Source of the DNA: an uncultured Eubacteriales bacterium
GTDB taxonomy: Bacteria > Bacillota > Clostridia > Oscillospirales > UBA644
Length of the DNA stretch: 7,337 nt
Assembly: GCA_934481505.1 (NCBI GenBank)
Contig: CAKSPP010000063.1
Span: forward strand, 1 to 7,337
Direction: 5' to 3'
The notes under the pieces are model-generated. The model worked only from the letters and a program-made list of their open reading frames with translations, was not told where the DNA came from and ran no database searches. Positions within the stretch are counted from its first letter, which is position 1. The number at the start of each line of letters is the position of its first letter. Position numbers and translations under genes: made by a program. Of this stretch, positions 1 through 5,786 are shown in pieces.

Positions 1-246
1 CAGTACGAGACTGAAAGCTGAATGAAAGACAGCATTATTATACAGACGGCAGCCGAGAAAAAAGGGGTATGCTGCGGGACGGAGAGAAAAAAGCGGCAGG
101 TGAATGGCTCAACAGACAACAGCAAAATACAGCATCAGACAGGCAATAAGCCGAGGGGAAGACAGCAGCGGCGGGCGAGCAGACAAAAAAAATAATGATA
201 CAAAAGATGACGACAAAGATAAATTTCAAATATAAATATAAAAATT
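1..246. other. Gene-free purine-rich stretch at left edge
   Basis: I find no supportable gene here. All three forward frames hit a stop within the first 24 bases, so the left edge could at most hold the last few codons of a plus-strand gene (for example a tail ending QYETES or STRLKAE). The plus strand is rich in A and G, with recurring short words such as CAGAC, ACAGC and GAGAAAAAA. That makes any plus-strand reading Lys/Arg/Gln-rich and any minus-strand reading Phe/Cys/Ala-rich, so the small ORFs look like composition artefacts. It could be a 3' untranslated region leading into the terminator at 247-283, an untranslated RNA, or decayed sequence; the sequence alone does not decide. Confidence 0.5.
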
Positions 247-283
247 CAGACACCCGTTTAAGCGAGTGTCTGTTTGTCTTTTT
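232..283. terminator. Bidirectional intrinsic terminator
   Basis: A perfect 7-bp stem, CAGACAC (247-253) with GTGTCTG (266-272), closes a 12-nt loop. On the plus strand it is followed by a T-rich run (TTTGTCTTTTT, 273-283). On the minus strand the same stem is followed by AATTTTTATATTTATA (246 down to about 231). Both sides therefore look like rho-independent terminators, the usual arrangement between convergent transcripts. It is the first convincing terminator downstream of the minus-strand operon that ends at 574, which would give that mRNA a roughly 300-nt 3' tail through the repeat array. Which plus-strand transcript it would stop is unknown. Confidence 0.7.
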
Positions 284-327
284 ATAGTTTCAAGGAAATG
301 CGTTGTGGGGCGTTTATACCTTTGCGG

Positions 328-600
328 CTGTCATTACCAAAGCCGCAAACGAGATACTTTTGTCTCAAATGGGGTGTTTTTCGCTGTCAAAGCCACCAAT
401 AGGTTGCTTTTCCGCTGCCGAAGCAAAAAAAGAGGTCAGTCTACAACAGGAGGAGTACTTGTCAGAGTGCCGGCAAACCGAATTTAAGTCCAAAAAGGGC
501 GACAAAAATCTTATTTAACCTGTCAAAGACGAAGCAAACCTAATTTTTACTATCGGCAAAGCCCGATTTTAACCTACCAAGACCGAAGAACCGAGTTCAG
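328..600. repeat. Degenerate tandem array, about 24-31-nt units
   Basis: Read on the plus strand, units begin with a word close to CTGTCAAAG and continue with an A/C-rich core like CGAAGCAAACC and a T-rich end like AATTTTTA. Unit starts are about 328, 357, 384, 414, 435, 459, 489, 520, 550 and 574. The best-matching pair is 459-488 and 520-549, which share GTCA(G/A)AG, GCAAACC(G/T)AATTT and the spacing between them. The unit at 574-600 overlaps the last eight sense codons and stop of the CAP-domain gene. Several units also contain hairpins, for example TTTGCGGCT (321-329) with AGCCGCAAA (341-349), and 389-397 with 402-410. The repeats are too diverged for CRISPR. Function is unknown; short ORFs crossing them look spurious. 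Confidence 0.5.
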
Positions 601-1533
601 CCCGTCAGGCAGCCCCGCCTCTTCGCAGCGGATTTGTCCCGACCGCCCGGCAAAAATATTCACGACAAGATATTCGTCGTTATATTTCACCATGGCGATT
701 GCGGCATATTCATATCGCGGATCTATGATATTTTGGTAGTGTCCGGGAGACGAAACCCAACCGTCAACCATAGCGGCGGAGGGGTCTTCCGGCACGCAGT
801 TTATAACCGCTCTTAAAATATTTTCGCCGACGGCGGTAAACATTCCGTCAAGGGCGGTCGATGGGGTTCTTCCGTCGGGACGGGTATGGGAAAAATGTTC
901 CGCAATTTCGTTTGCTCTCACCTTTGTTCCGGAATAAAGGCTTTCGTCCCATTCAAGCGGCGAAACGCCGACCTTTTTCCGTTCTTCGTTTATCAGGCGG
1001 AGCATTTCCGTTTCAAAATCGAGATATTCGTGATTTGCCTTATTTACGGGTTTGAGTTTTGCGATTACAGAGCCTTTTACAACGATTTCGCCGCAATCTT
1101 TACAGAAAACATCACCCGTATATCCCGCGGCGGAAGTCGTCGCCGTTTTTGAGTTGCGGATTTCGGTATTTTTGTGATTACAGCTGCTTAATGTCGGTGT
1201 TGAGGGTGTTGCGGCACTGCCGCCAGACGGCTTTGAGGGCGACGAAACGCCTTTATCCGAACCGCTCTGCCCTTTATTTTCGTTTTTCGAAGTGTTTTCG
1301 GGAGCTGTCGGGGTGGTGCCTGAACCGTCTTCTTTATCCGAAATTTTAACATTGCTTCCGTCTTCGGTTTCGTCGGTCTTTTCATCGTTTTCGGGCGGAT
1401 TTTCCGCATTTTCGCCGACATTTTTAAGAAAACTCTGCGACGGACAAGCAATGACTTTGTTTTCCGCGTTTTTACCGCAGGAAACGAGCGTAAAAAGCAT
1501 AATCACAGCCAAAATAAAGCTGAATTTTTTCAT
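574..1533 (-). CDS. CAP/SCP-domain (YkwD-like) lipoprotein
   Basis: Predicted surface lipoprotein of 319 residues. The start at 1533 gives a type II signal peptide (KK, hydrophobic core, lipobox LVSC with Cys19) and has AGAGGA 5 nt upstream; an in-frame start at 1599 would put 22 extra residues ahead of the signal and is rejected. Residues about 40-117 are a Ser/Thr/Pro/Glu/Lys/Gly-rich linker. Residues 118-160 form a small Cys118/His120 ... Cys144-x2-Cys147 module often seen in clostridial surface proteins, perhaps zinc-binding. Residues about 171-298 are a CAP domain with the family landmarks: His216 in FSHTRPDG, Glu237 in GENI and His265 in SSPGHYQNI. Bacterial CAP proteins are extracytoplasmic; their biochemical activity is mostly undefined. 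It is the last gene of the dnaD operon, 17 nt after the membrane-protein gene. The family call is firm, the function open. Confidence 0.9.
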   Translation of the reverse strand: MKKFSFILAVIMLFTLVSCGKNAENKVIACPSQSFLKNVGENAENPPENDEKTDETEDGSNVKISDKEDGSGTTPTAPENTSKNENKGQSGSDKGVSSPSKPSGGSAATPSTPTLSSCNHKNTEIRNSKTATTSAAGYTGDVFCKDCGEIVVKGSVIAKLKPVNKANHEYLDFETEMLRLINEERKKVGVSPLEWDESLYSGTKVRANEIAEHFSHTRPDGRTPSTALDGMFTAVGENILRAVINCVPEDPSAAMVDGWVSSPGHYQNIIDPRYEYAAIAMVKYNDEYLVVNIFAGRSGQIRCEEAGLPDGLNSVLRSW

Positions 1534-1550
1534 AATGTTCCTCTTGAAAA

Positions 1551-1994
1551 TTATTGTTTTGCCGCGACCGCGTTTTTGCAGCTTATCAAAATATGGCACG
1601 GGGCAAAAATCAAAGCCGAAACTGAAAGCAGCAGCGAGCGGCAGATAATTCCGTCAAACAAAAACAGGGCGGACGGCAGAACGGAAAGAAGAATTGCACG
1701 GAAAAGTCCGGGCTTTTTCCAAAGAAAAACCCAGCCGCCGATATACAGGGCGAGAAGAATTCCGCTCACCGAAAGATAAATCGGGAGCGTTCCGTCGGGA
1801 AGTCCCATGAGCGTATGAGGCACATTTATAAAAGAAAACCCAAAACATCCGAAACGCCCGATTTGTTCGAGCGTTTCGACTGCTTTATTATTCCATAAAT
1901 TCACAAATCCGTCTTTCGTTTTCATTGCGAAAACTACATTCGGAATCATAATGAGGGCGACGATTGCAAGCCCGTAAAAATTTATAATGTTCAT
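1551..1994 (-). CDS. Small multi-pass membrane protein, unknown function
   Basis: A 147-residue, strongly hydrophobic protein with four or five likely membrane segments (about 5-24, 48-62, 71-92, 98-116, 118-138). A short polar stretch (residues 25-47, including KTKDGF and NLWNNKAVETLEQIGRFG) follows the first segment. It resembles a family of uncharacterised clostridial membrane proteins; I know of no assigned function and assign none. The ATG overlaps the stop of the upstream DUF4091 gene in the sequence ATGA (1991-1994) and has no visible Shine-Dalgarno, so it is probably translated by coupling to that gene. An upstream start at 2039 would add 15 basic residues and a longer overlap, and is less likely. 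The tight coupling suggests a job linked to the DUF4091 protein or the following lipoprotein. Confidence 0.8.
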   Translation of the reverse strand: MNIINFYGLAIVALIMIPNVVFAMKTKDGFVNLWNNKAVETLEQIGRFGCFGFSFINVPHTLMGLPDGTLPIYLSVSGILLALYIGGWVFLWKKPGLFRAILLSVLPSALFLFDGIICRSLLLSVSALIFAPCHILISCKNAVAAKQ

Positions 1995-3643
1995 TTGCAC
2001 AAAGCCGCGTTTATTTCTTCGCGTTTTGAAAGAAGCCATTCGGCGTCTCTCGGATATTCCTTGAAAGTAAGCGGCTTTTCGAGTCCTTTTTCAAGGAGAG
2101 TGAGCGTTGCCTCTCTGCCTATTTTCTTTTCGAGAGCCTGCAATGCGGCAAGGTCGGAAAGAGCTTCGGAAAAGACATAGAGACGCAGGGCGGGAATTGC
2201 CTTACCGTCCTTTCCGGGATAAACGGAAAAAGAGTCTCCCGACGGGAAAACTCCGCCGGCGTCGGTCGTCATAAAGGGATCGATATCCGAAAGAGAATAT
2301 TGCGTATACCAGAAATTATAGCCCCAATGCAAAAAGCCTTTGAGACCGTATTTGTAAATCTGCATTCCGATAATTCTGTTTCTTGCAGAAGACATCGAGA
2401 AAAAGCGGTTGGAGACAAGCTTATTCTGCGTGCAGCAATAATAAGCCCAGCGGTCTTTTATGGTTTTATCTTCCATAAACGCTTCGCAGCGGTCGGTGCC
2501 GGGAATGGGGTTATCGACAAGCCCTCTTTTATAGAATTCGTGGTCGGAAAGGGCGTCGATAACGGGATATTTCGGCGAAAGATGTTTTTTCAAAAGATTT
2601 CTCGCGGCGGTATACGGTTCGAGATGTTCATCGGTCGGTTCGTCCGAAACATGGAAAAACACGCGTGAACCTATCTTTTCTTCTTCTATGACTTTTTCAA
2701 GTTCGGGGATAAACGCAGAAAGAAAACGGTCGTATTTTTTGCCTGCGGCAGGGGTATCCCACCCGAAAATTCTCTTTTCTTTGCCGTTAACTTCCGCGAC
2801 TATCTTCGGGGTGGCTTTTGCTCCCCACTGCGTGAAGAAATGCGAAAATTCGAAATATTTTATACCGTGCTTTTTCGCTGTCTTTATCCAGCGGCGAAGC
2901 TTTTCAAACCCGAAAGTATAGGCGTTGCCGTCCTTTTTTATATCGACAAGCTGGGTCGTCGGACGCTCTCCCCCGACAACAGTATCGAGCGGCAGCGTAA
3001 ACAGCGGCGTAAGCAGCATATTGACGCCGTTTTCGGCGGCGGTCGCAATAAAGTTCTCGATTATTTCCCAATGTTTTTCGGAAAACGCGGGAACCTTATA
3101 ATATGTGGAAAGGCAGTCGGGATGAAACCACTGCGTATAGATAAGTTTCTGTTTCGGTTTTTTGACAGGCAGGACTTTCAGCGAAAAATACGTTTCGCCG
3201 AGGTCTTCTTTTTTATCGTTTGCAAAGGAAACCGAAATTCCGTAGTCGCCCGCGGCAAGCCCCTTTGTCGAGACGCGGATCCAGAGAGAGTAGGAAAGCC
3301 CCTCTCTGCCGTAAATTCCGTTTTTATCAAGAGGGAAAAGCGGGTCGGGGAAAAGTCCGGGTTCGATTCTTTCGAAAAAGCCGTCGTTCTGGGGATATCC
3401 CGGCATTTCGGCGGGGACGTTTCCGACGCGGAGCATTGTTATTTTATCGGCAATCGGGCTTTTGAGTGTCGGAATCGCACGAAGTCTTTCGCCCTCAACG
3501 GCGTCGGCAAGACGGAGAGAAATCTGAAAATTATAGAAATCGTCCTGCAACGCTTCCCCGTTTTTGATTTCGGGATAGGCGTTTTCTCCGTCGAGAAGAA
3601 CGCGGCGGAGGGAATCGAATATTTTTATTTCAAGTCTGCTCAT
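1991..3643 (-). CDS. DUF4091 / GH123-like putative glycoside hydrolase
   Basis: A 550-residue protein matching DUF4091 proteins, which are related to glycoside hydrolase family 123 (beta-N-acetylgalactosaminidases). The N-terminal third (about 1-160) looks like a beta-rich domain ending in SLKVLPV. A TIM-barrel-like part follows: IYTQWFHPDC (168-177), NGVNMLLTP (205-213), KYFEFSHF (262-269), FFHVSDEP (329-336), a conserved LHWGYNFW (438-445) and SVYPG (473-477). The adjacent Asp334-Glu335 fits the acidic pair that GH123 enzymes use for substrate-assisted catalysis; this is inferred by motif only. There is no signal peptide, so a cytoplasmic enzyme acting on imported oligosaccharides is likely. 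The start at 3643 has AGAGGAAA just upstream, lying in the end of the dnaC-like gene (2-nt gap). Substrate is unknown. Confidence 0.85.
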   Translation of the reverse strand: MSRLEIKIFDSLRRVLLDGENAYPEIKNGEALQDDFYNFQISLRLADAVEGERLRAIPTLKSPIADKITMLRVGNVPAEMPGYPQNDGFFERIEPGLFPDPLFPLDKNGIYGREGLSYSLWIRVSTKGLAAGDYGISVSFANDKKEDLGETYFSLKVLPVKKPKQKLIYTQWFHPDCLSTYYKVPAFSEKHWEIIENFIATAAENGVNMLLTPLFTLPLDTVVGGERPTTQLVDIKKDGNAYTFGFEKLRRWIKTAKKHGIKYFEFSHFFTQWGAKATPKIVAEVNGKEKRIFGWDTPAAGKKYDRFLSAFIPELEKVIEEEKIGSRVFFHVSDEPTDEHLEPYTAARNLLKKHLSPKYPVIDALSDHEFYKRGLVDNPIPGTDRCEAFMEDKTIKDRWAYYCCTQNKLVSNRFFSMSSARNRIIGMQIYKYGLKGFLHWGYNFWYTQYSLSDIDPFMTTDAGGVFPSGDSFSVYPGKDGKAIPALRLYVFSEALSDLAALQALEKKIGREATLTLLEKGLEKPLTFKEYPRDAEWLLSKREEINAALCK

Positions 3644-3645
3644 GG

Positions 3646-4620
3646 TTATTTCCTCTTCTTTTCAAGGCGAATGTCTACTTTCGGGAACGGAATGTTGAGC
3701 GTTTCGTAAACTATACGCGAAGAAAGTCTCGCGTCATAAATTTCTTCGATTTCCGAAAGAGAAAAGTTGGTTGAGATGATGAACGGTTTTTTCTTGTTTA
3801 TTCTTGAATTTATGACGTGGTAAAGGCAGGCGGCGGAAAAAGCGGACTGAAATTCCGCACCGAGGTCGTCCAAGATTAAAAGGTCACATTCAAGGTAAAT
3901 ATCGGTATCGGCTTTGCCCTTTCCGAATTTTTCCGCTTCAAAGCTGTCGAGCATATCTTGCAGGGAAGTATATAAAACAAAATTTCCGCGACGGATAAGC
4001 TCGTTACCGATAATGCAGGAAAGATGCGTTTTTCCGCAGCCCGGAACTCCGCAGAAAAGCAGATTCGCGTTCTTTTTCTTAAAAGCGGAAACATATTTTT
4101 TCGAATATTCGAGGACGGTTTTCGCGGTTTCGTACTCGCTTTTTCCGTTCGGCAGAAGTTTATCGGGCGAATAATAGTCGAGCTTGAAATCCTTAAAGGA
4201 AAGTTTCTGCATTTCGGGGGCAATTTCGGAGCGGCTCAGATATTCGAGAGACAGAGCCTTTTTATAACATTCGCAGTTTTCCGTTCCGACCGACCCCGTA
4301 TCCTTGCAGACGGGGCAGTCGTATTGCAGATCGGTATAGTTTTCTGGAAGTTTTGCCGCGGCAAGCAGCGTTTTGCGGCGTTCTTTAAGCTCGGTTTCGC
4401 GGCGGCGGTATGCCGCAAGTTTTTCTTCGGACTTGCCTTTCGACATTATAAAATCAATGCAGGCGGACATATTTCTTTTGAGTTCGGAGTCGATTGCCGC
4501 GACTTCGGGAATAAGGGCGTAAACCTCATCAAGGCGAGCCTGTCTTTTCGCCTCGTTGCGTGCTTTTTTGCCTGCGTAAATGGCGTTTACGGCGGCGATG
4601 CAGTCTTTTTTACTGTCCAT
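3646..4620 (-). CDS. dnaC: DnaC/DnaI-like helicase loader ATPase
   Basis: A 324-residue AAA+ ATPase of the DnaC/DnaI/IstB type, which loads the replicative helicase at origins and restarting forks in the cytoplasm. A charged helical N-terminus (1-95) precedes a probable zinc site, Cys102-x2-Cys105 ... Cys116-x-Cys118. The ATPase core has Walker A GVPGCGKT (191-198), Walker B LLILDD (247-252), sensor 1 STN (283-285) and a likely arginine-finger region ARLSSR (297-302). Length and layout fit the clostridial loader rather than a transposon IstB, because it follows a dnaD-like gene and no transposase is present. The ATG at 4620 lies 11 nt inside the dnaD-like gene and is preceded by the strong GGAGGAGG at 4630-4637. 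The symbol reflects family membership; dnaI would be the Bacillus name. Confidence 0.92.
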   Translation of the reverse strand: MDSKKDCIAAVNAIYAGKKARNEAKRQARLDEVYALIPEVAAIDSELKRNMSACIDFIMSKGKSEEKLAAYRRRETELKERRKTLLAAAKLPENYTDLQYDCPVCKDTGSVGTENCECYKKALSLEYLSRSEIAPEMQKLSFKDFKLDYYSPDKLLPNGKSEYETAKTVLEYSKKYVSAFKKKNANLLFCGVPGCGKTHLSCIIGNELIRRGNFVLYTSLQDMLDSFEAEKFGKGKADTDIYLECDLLILDDLGAEFQSAFSAACLYHVINSRINKKKPFIISTNFSLSEIEEIYDARLSSRIVYETLNIPFPKVDIRLEKKRK

Positions 4621-5566
4621 TTTCCATATCCTCCTCCAAATCGTTTGCGATTATCTCCCAGGAAAGTGCTTCGGAAGAAGTCGCGTCGATTGCGGCGTCG
4701 TTTTCGGAGCGACGGCGGCGTTTTGTCGGTTTTTTGGCGGGGGCAGCCTCATTCTGAATTTCAGAAACGGTCGTATACCCCTTTTCTTTCCAGGCGGAAA
4801 GCACCTTGTCCATATATTTATACTGATATTTGCCGGTATTTTTTACCGATGTTTCGTAAGCGAAGTTGATAACCTCTGGAGAAAAGCCGAAATCCTCGCT
4901 CCACTTGACAAAAACGGTCTTTTCGTCGTTCGTGAGTTTTCTGCCGGAAATTCCGAGAAGCCTCGAAACGCGGTTTTCAGTTTCTTTTCTCTCTTTTAAT
5001 TCTTTGAGATAGTCCTCCGCTTTTTCGAAGGTGTCTATCCCCTTTTCGCTCCATTCTATACCCGTCGAAACCATTGCGTGAAGGCTCTTTTTCTCGTCGC
5101 CGCAATATTGGATAAGCAGCAAAGCGACTTCTGGCGGCAAGCCGACAAAATCGACAAGAGAAAGGATTGCGGAGGAAATTTCGGGAGTAAGGGGACGGCG
5201 GAGAGCGGTTTCCGCCTGTTTATAAAGGAAGAGAACCTTGCTGTCCGCTTCGATTCTTTCGGAAATACGCTCGGCGGAATATTTTATCGCGTCGGACGCG
5301 GTTATTCTCGGACGGTCGAGAACATATTTGTCGCGGAGCTTGAAAAGGATACCTTTCGACACCCAATAGTCAAACGCCGTTTTAAGTCTTTTTTCGTCGA
5401 CCGAAAGCTTTTCGCAGATATCCTCGGTTAGAAAAGAACGGTTGGCGTTCCGCAAAAGAAAAAGGATAAGACGGAGTTCGGTTTCGGGTGCGTCGAGATA
5501 TTTATCGACAATCGACACCGGAACCGAAAAGTTTTCGTTCGCCTCAAATATTACAGTATTCCCCAT
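4610..5566 (-). CDS. dnaD: DnaD-domain primosome protein
   Basis: A 318-residue DnaD-like replication-initiation protein; in Firmicutes such proteins remodel DNA and help recruit the helicase and its loader. The N-terminal part (about 17-85) looks like a winged helix (LILFLLRN ... LTEDICEKLSVDEKRLKTAFDYW). Two DnaB_2-type domains follow, about 108-190 and 200-265. The second ends in YMDKVLSAW (251-259), the C-terminal motif of this family involved in DNA binding. The tail has a basic patch KKPTKRRRR (278-286) and an acidic end. The start at 5566 has GGGAG 9 nt upstream and is the first gene after the promoter at 5599-5627. It overlaps the helicase-loader gene by 11 nt, the usual dnaD-dnaC pairing in Clostridia, which supports both calls. 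Confidence 0.9.
   Translation of the reverse strand: MGNTVIFEANENFSVPVSIVDKYLDAPETELRLILFLLRNANRSFLTEDICEKLSVDEKRLKTAFDYWVSKGILFKLRDKYVLDRPRITASDAIKYSAERISERIEADSKVLFLYKQAETALRRPLTPEISSAILSLVDFVGLPPEVALLLIQYCGDEKKSLHAMVSTGIEWSEKGIDTFEKAEDYLKELKERKETENRVSRLLGISGRKLTNDEKTVFVKWSEDFGFSPEVINFAYETSVKNTGKYQYKYMDKVLSAWKEKGYTTVSEIQNEAAPAKKPTKRRRRSENDAAIDATSSEALSWEIIANDLEEDMENGQ
4630..4637 (-). promoter_or_regulatory. Strong RBS of the helicase-loader gene inside dnaD
   Basis: The minus strand reads GGAGGAGG here, in codons near the end of the dnaD-like gene, 9 nt before the ATG at 4620. It fixes the loader start and suggests the loader is translated efficiently as ribosomes finish the upstream gene. 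Confidence 0.75.
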
Positions 5567-5598
5567 AAAAGTTTCTCCCGTATGTTTGTTCGGACTCC

Positions 5599-5627
5599 AT
5601 TATATCAAATTCACGCAGTTAAGTAAA
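5599..5627 (-). promoter_or_regulatory. Sigma-A-type promoter of the dnaD operon
   Basis: On the minus strand a perfect -10 TATAAT (5604-5599) is preceded by TTTACT (5627-5622; 4 of 6 matches to TTGACA) with a 17-nt spacer. The predicted start site is near 5592, giving a leader of about 26 nt that carries the GGGAG ribosome binding site. It is the only convincing promoter I see for the five minus-strand genes. Confidence 0.75.
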
Positions 5628-5669
5628 GAGGTATGAGGAATTTTCTTGTTTTTTTGTGCATAAAATTGT

Positions 5670-5687
5670 ATTTTGTCTTGACAAAAT
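5670..5687. promoter_or_regulatory. Palindromic candidate operator over the plus-strand promoter
   Basis: Two perfect 8-nt arms, ATTTTGTC and GACAAAAT, flank a TT centre. The element covers the -35 region of the promoter driving the gene at 5787 and lies about 43 nt from the -35 of the divergent dnaD promoter. Position and symmetry are typical of a repressor site. I do not recognise the binding protein. Some A/T palindromes arise by chance, hence moderate confidence. Confidence 0.5.
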
Positions 5688-5701
5688 TTCGGTTTTATGA
5701 T
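5673..5701 (+). promoter_or_regulatory. Promoter of the 127-residue protein gene
   Basis: A -35 TTGTCT (5673-5678; 4 of 6) and -10 TATGAT (5696-5701; 5 of 6) are separated by 17 nt, giving a start near 5708 and an 80-nt leader. A perfect TTGACA (5678-5683) overlaps the -35, but its 17-nt-spaced partner TAACCT is poor, so I prefer the first pairing. The leader contains a small hairpin at 5725-5742. Confidence 0.55.
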
Positions 5702-5724
5702 AACCTAAATTAAACAGTGCAGAA

Positions 5725-5742
5725 CCGAAGTGAACATTTCGG
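5725..5742 (+). other. Leader hairpin, 7-bp stem with GAAC tetraloop
   Basis: CCGAAGT pairs with ATTTCGG (one G-U pair) around a GAAC loop, in the predicted 5' leader of the gene at 5787. It has no following T-tract and so is not a terminator. It may stabilise the transcript or be a regulatory site at the DNA level; it does not reach the ribosome binding site. Confidence 0.35.
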
Positions 5743-5772
5743 AATATTATATAAAAACAACTTATCTATCGG

Positions 5773-5778
5773 AAGGAG
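5773..5778 (+). promoter_or_regulatory. RBS deciding the start at 5787
   Basis: AAGGAG lies 8 nt upstream of ATG 5787. An upstream in-frame GTG at 5730 has no comparable site and would add 19 residues unlike the rest of the protein, so ATG 5787 is chosen. Confidence 0.8.
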
Positions 5779-5786
5779 ACGGTTTT

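Noticed and set aside
22..195. 57-residue plus-strand ORF starting at ATG 22
   Set aside because: Lys/Arg/Gln-rich low-complexity reading, no Shine-Dalgarno, no recognisable family.
38..253. 71-residue hydrophobic minus-strand ORF with a signal-like N-terminus
   Set aside because: Starts with GTG inside a terminator stem, has no ribosome binding site, and its Phe/Cys/Ala content follows from the purine-rich opposite strand.
266..518. Two overlapping plus-strand ORFs of 71-73 residues
   Set aside because: They start at weak codons without ribosome binding sites and read across the degenerate repeat array in different frames, as expected for repeat artefacts.
551..566. ATCGG ... CCGAT hairpin as terminator of the minus-strand operon
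   Set aside because: On the minus strand it is followed by AGTAAAAATTA rather than a T-run; it fits better as part of the repeat array.
328..600. CRISPR array
   Set aside because: Units differ from each other along their whole length, with no constant repeat and variable spacer pattern and no cas genes nearby.
1534..1599. N-terminal extension of the lipoprotein from 1599
   Set aside because: Would bury the signal peptide behind 22 basic residues and overlap the preceding gene; 1533 has a good ribosome binding site.
2840..3709. 289-residue plus-strand ORF antisense to the DUF4091 gene
   Set aside because: Shadow of a long real gene with few reverse-strand stops; no domain or ribosome binding site.
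3646..4620. Transposon IstB instead of a helicase loader
   Set aside because: No transposase or terminal repeats; the dnaD neighbour and N-terminal Cys cluster fit the chromosomal loader.
4024..4869. 281-residue plus-strand ORF antisense to the dnaC- and dnaD-like genes
   Set aside because: Runs across two well-supported genes and has no recognisable motif.
5730..5786. GTG start at 5730 for the 127-residue protein
   Set aside because: No Shine-Dalgarno and it lies within the leader hairpin; AAGGAG supports ATG 5787.
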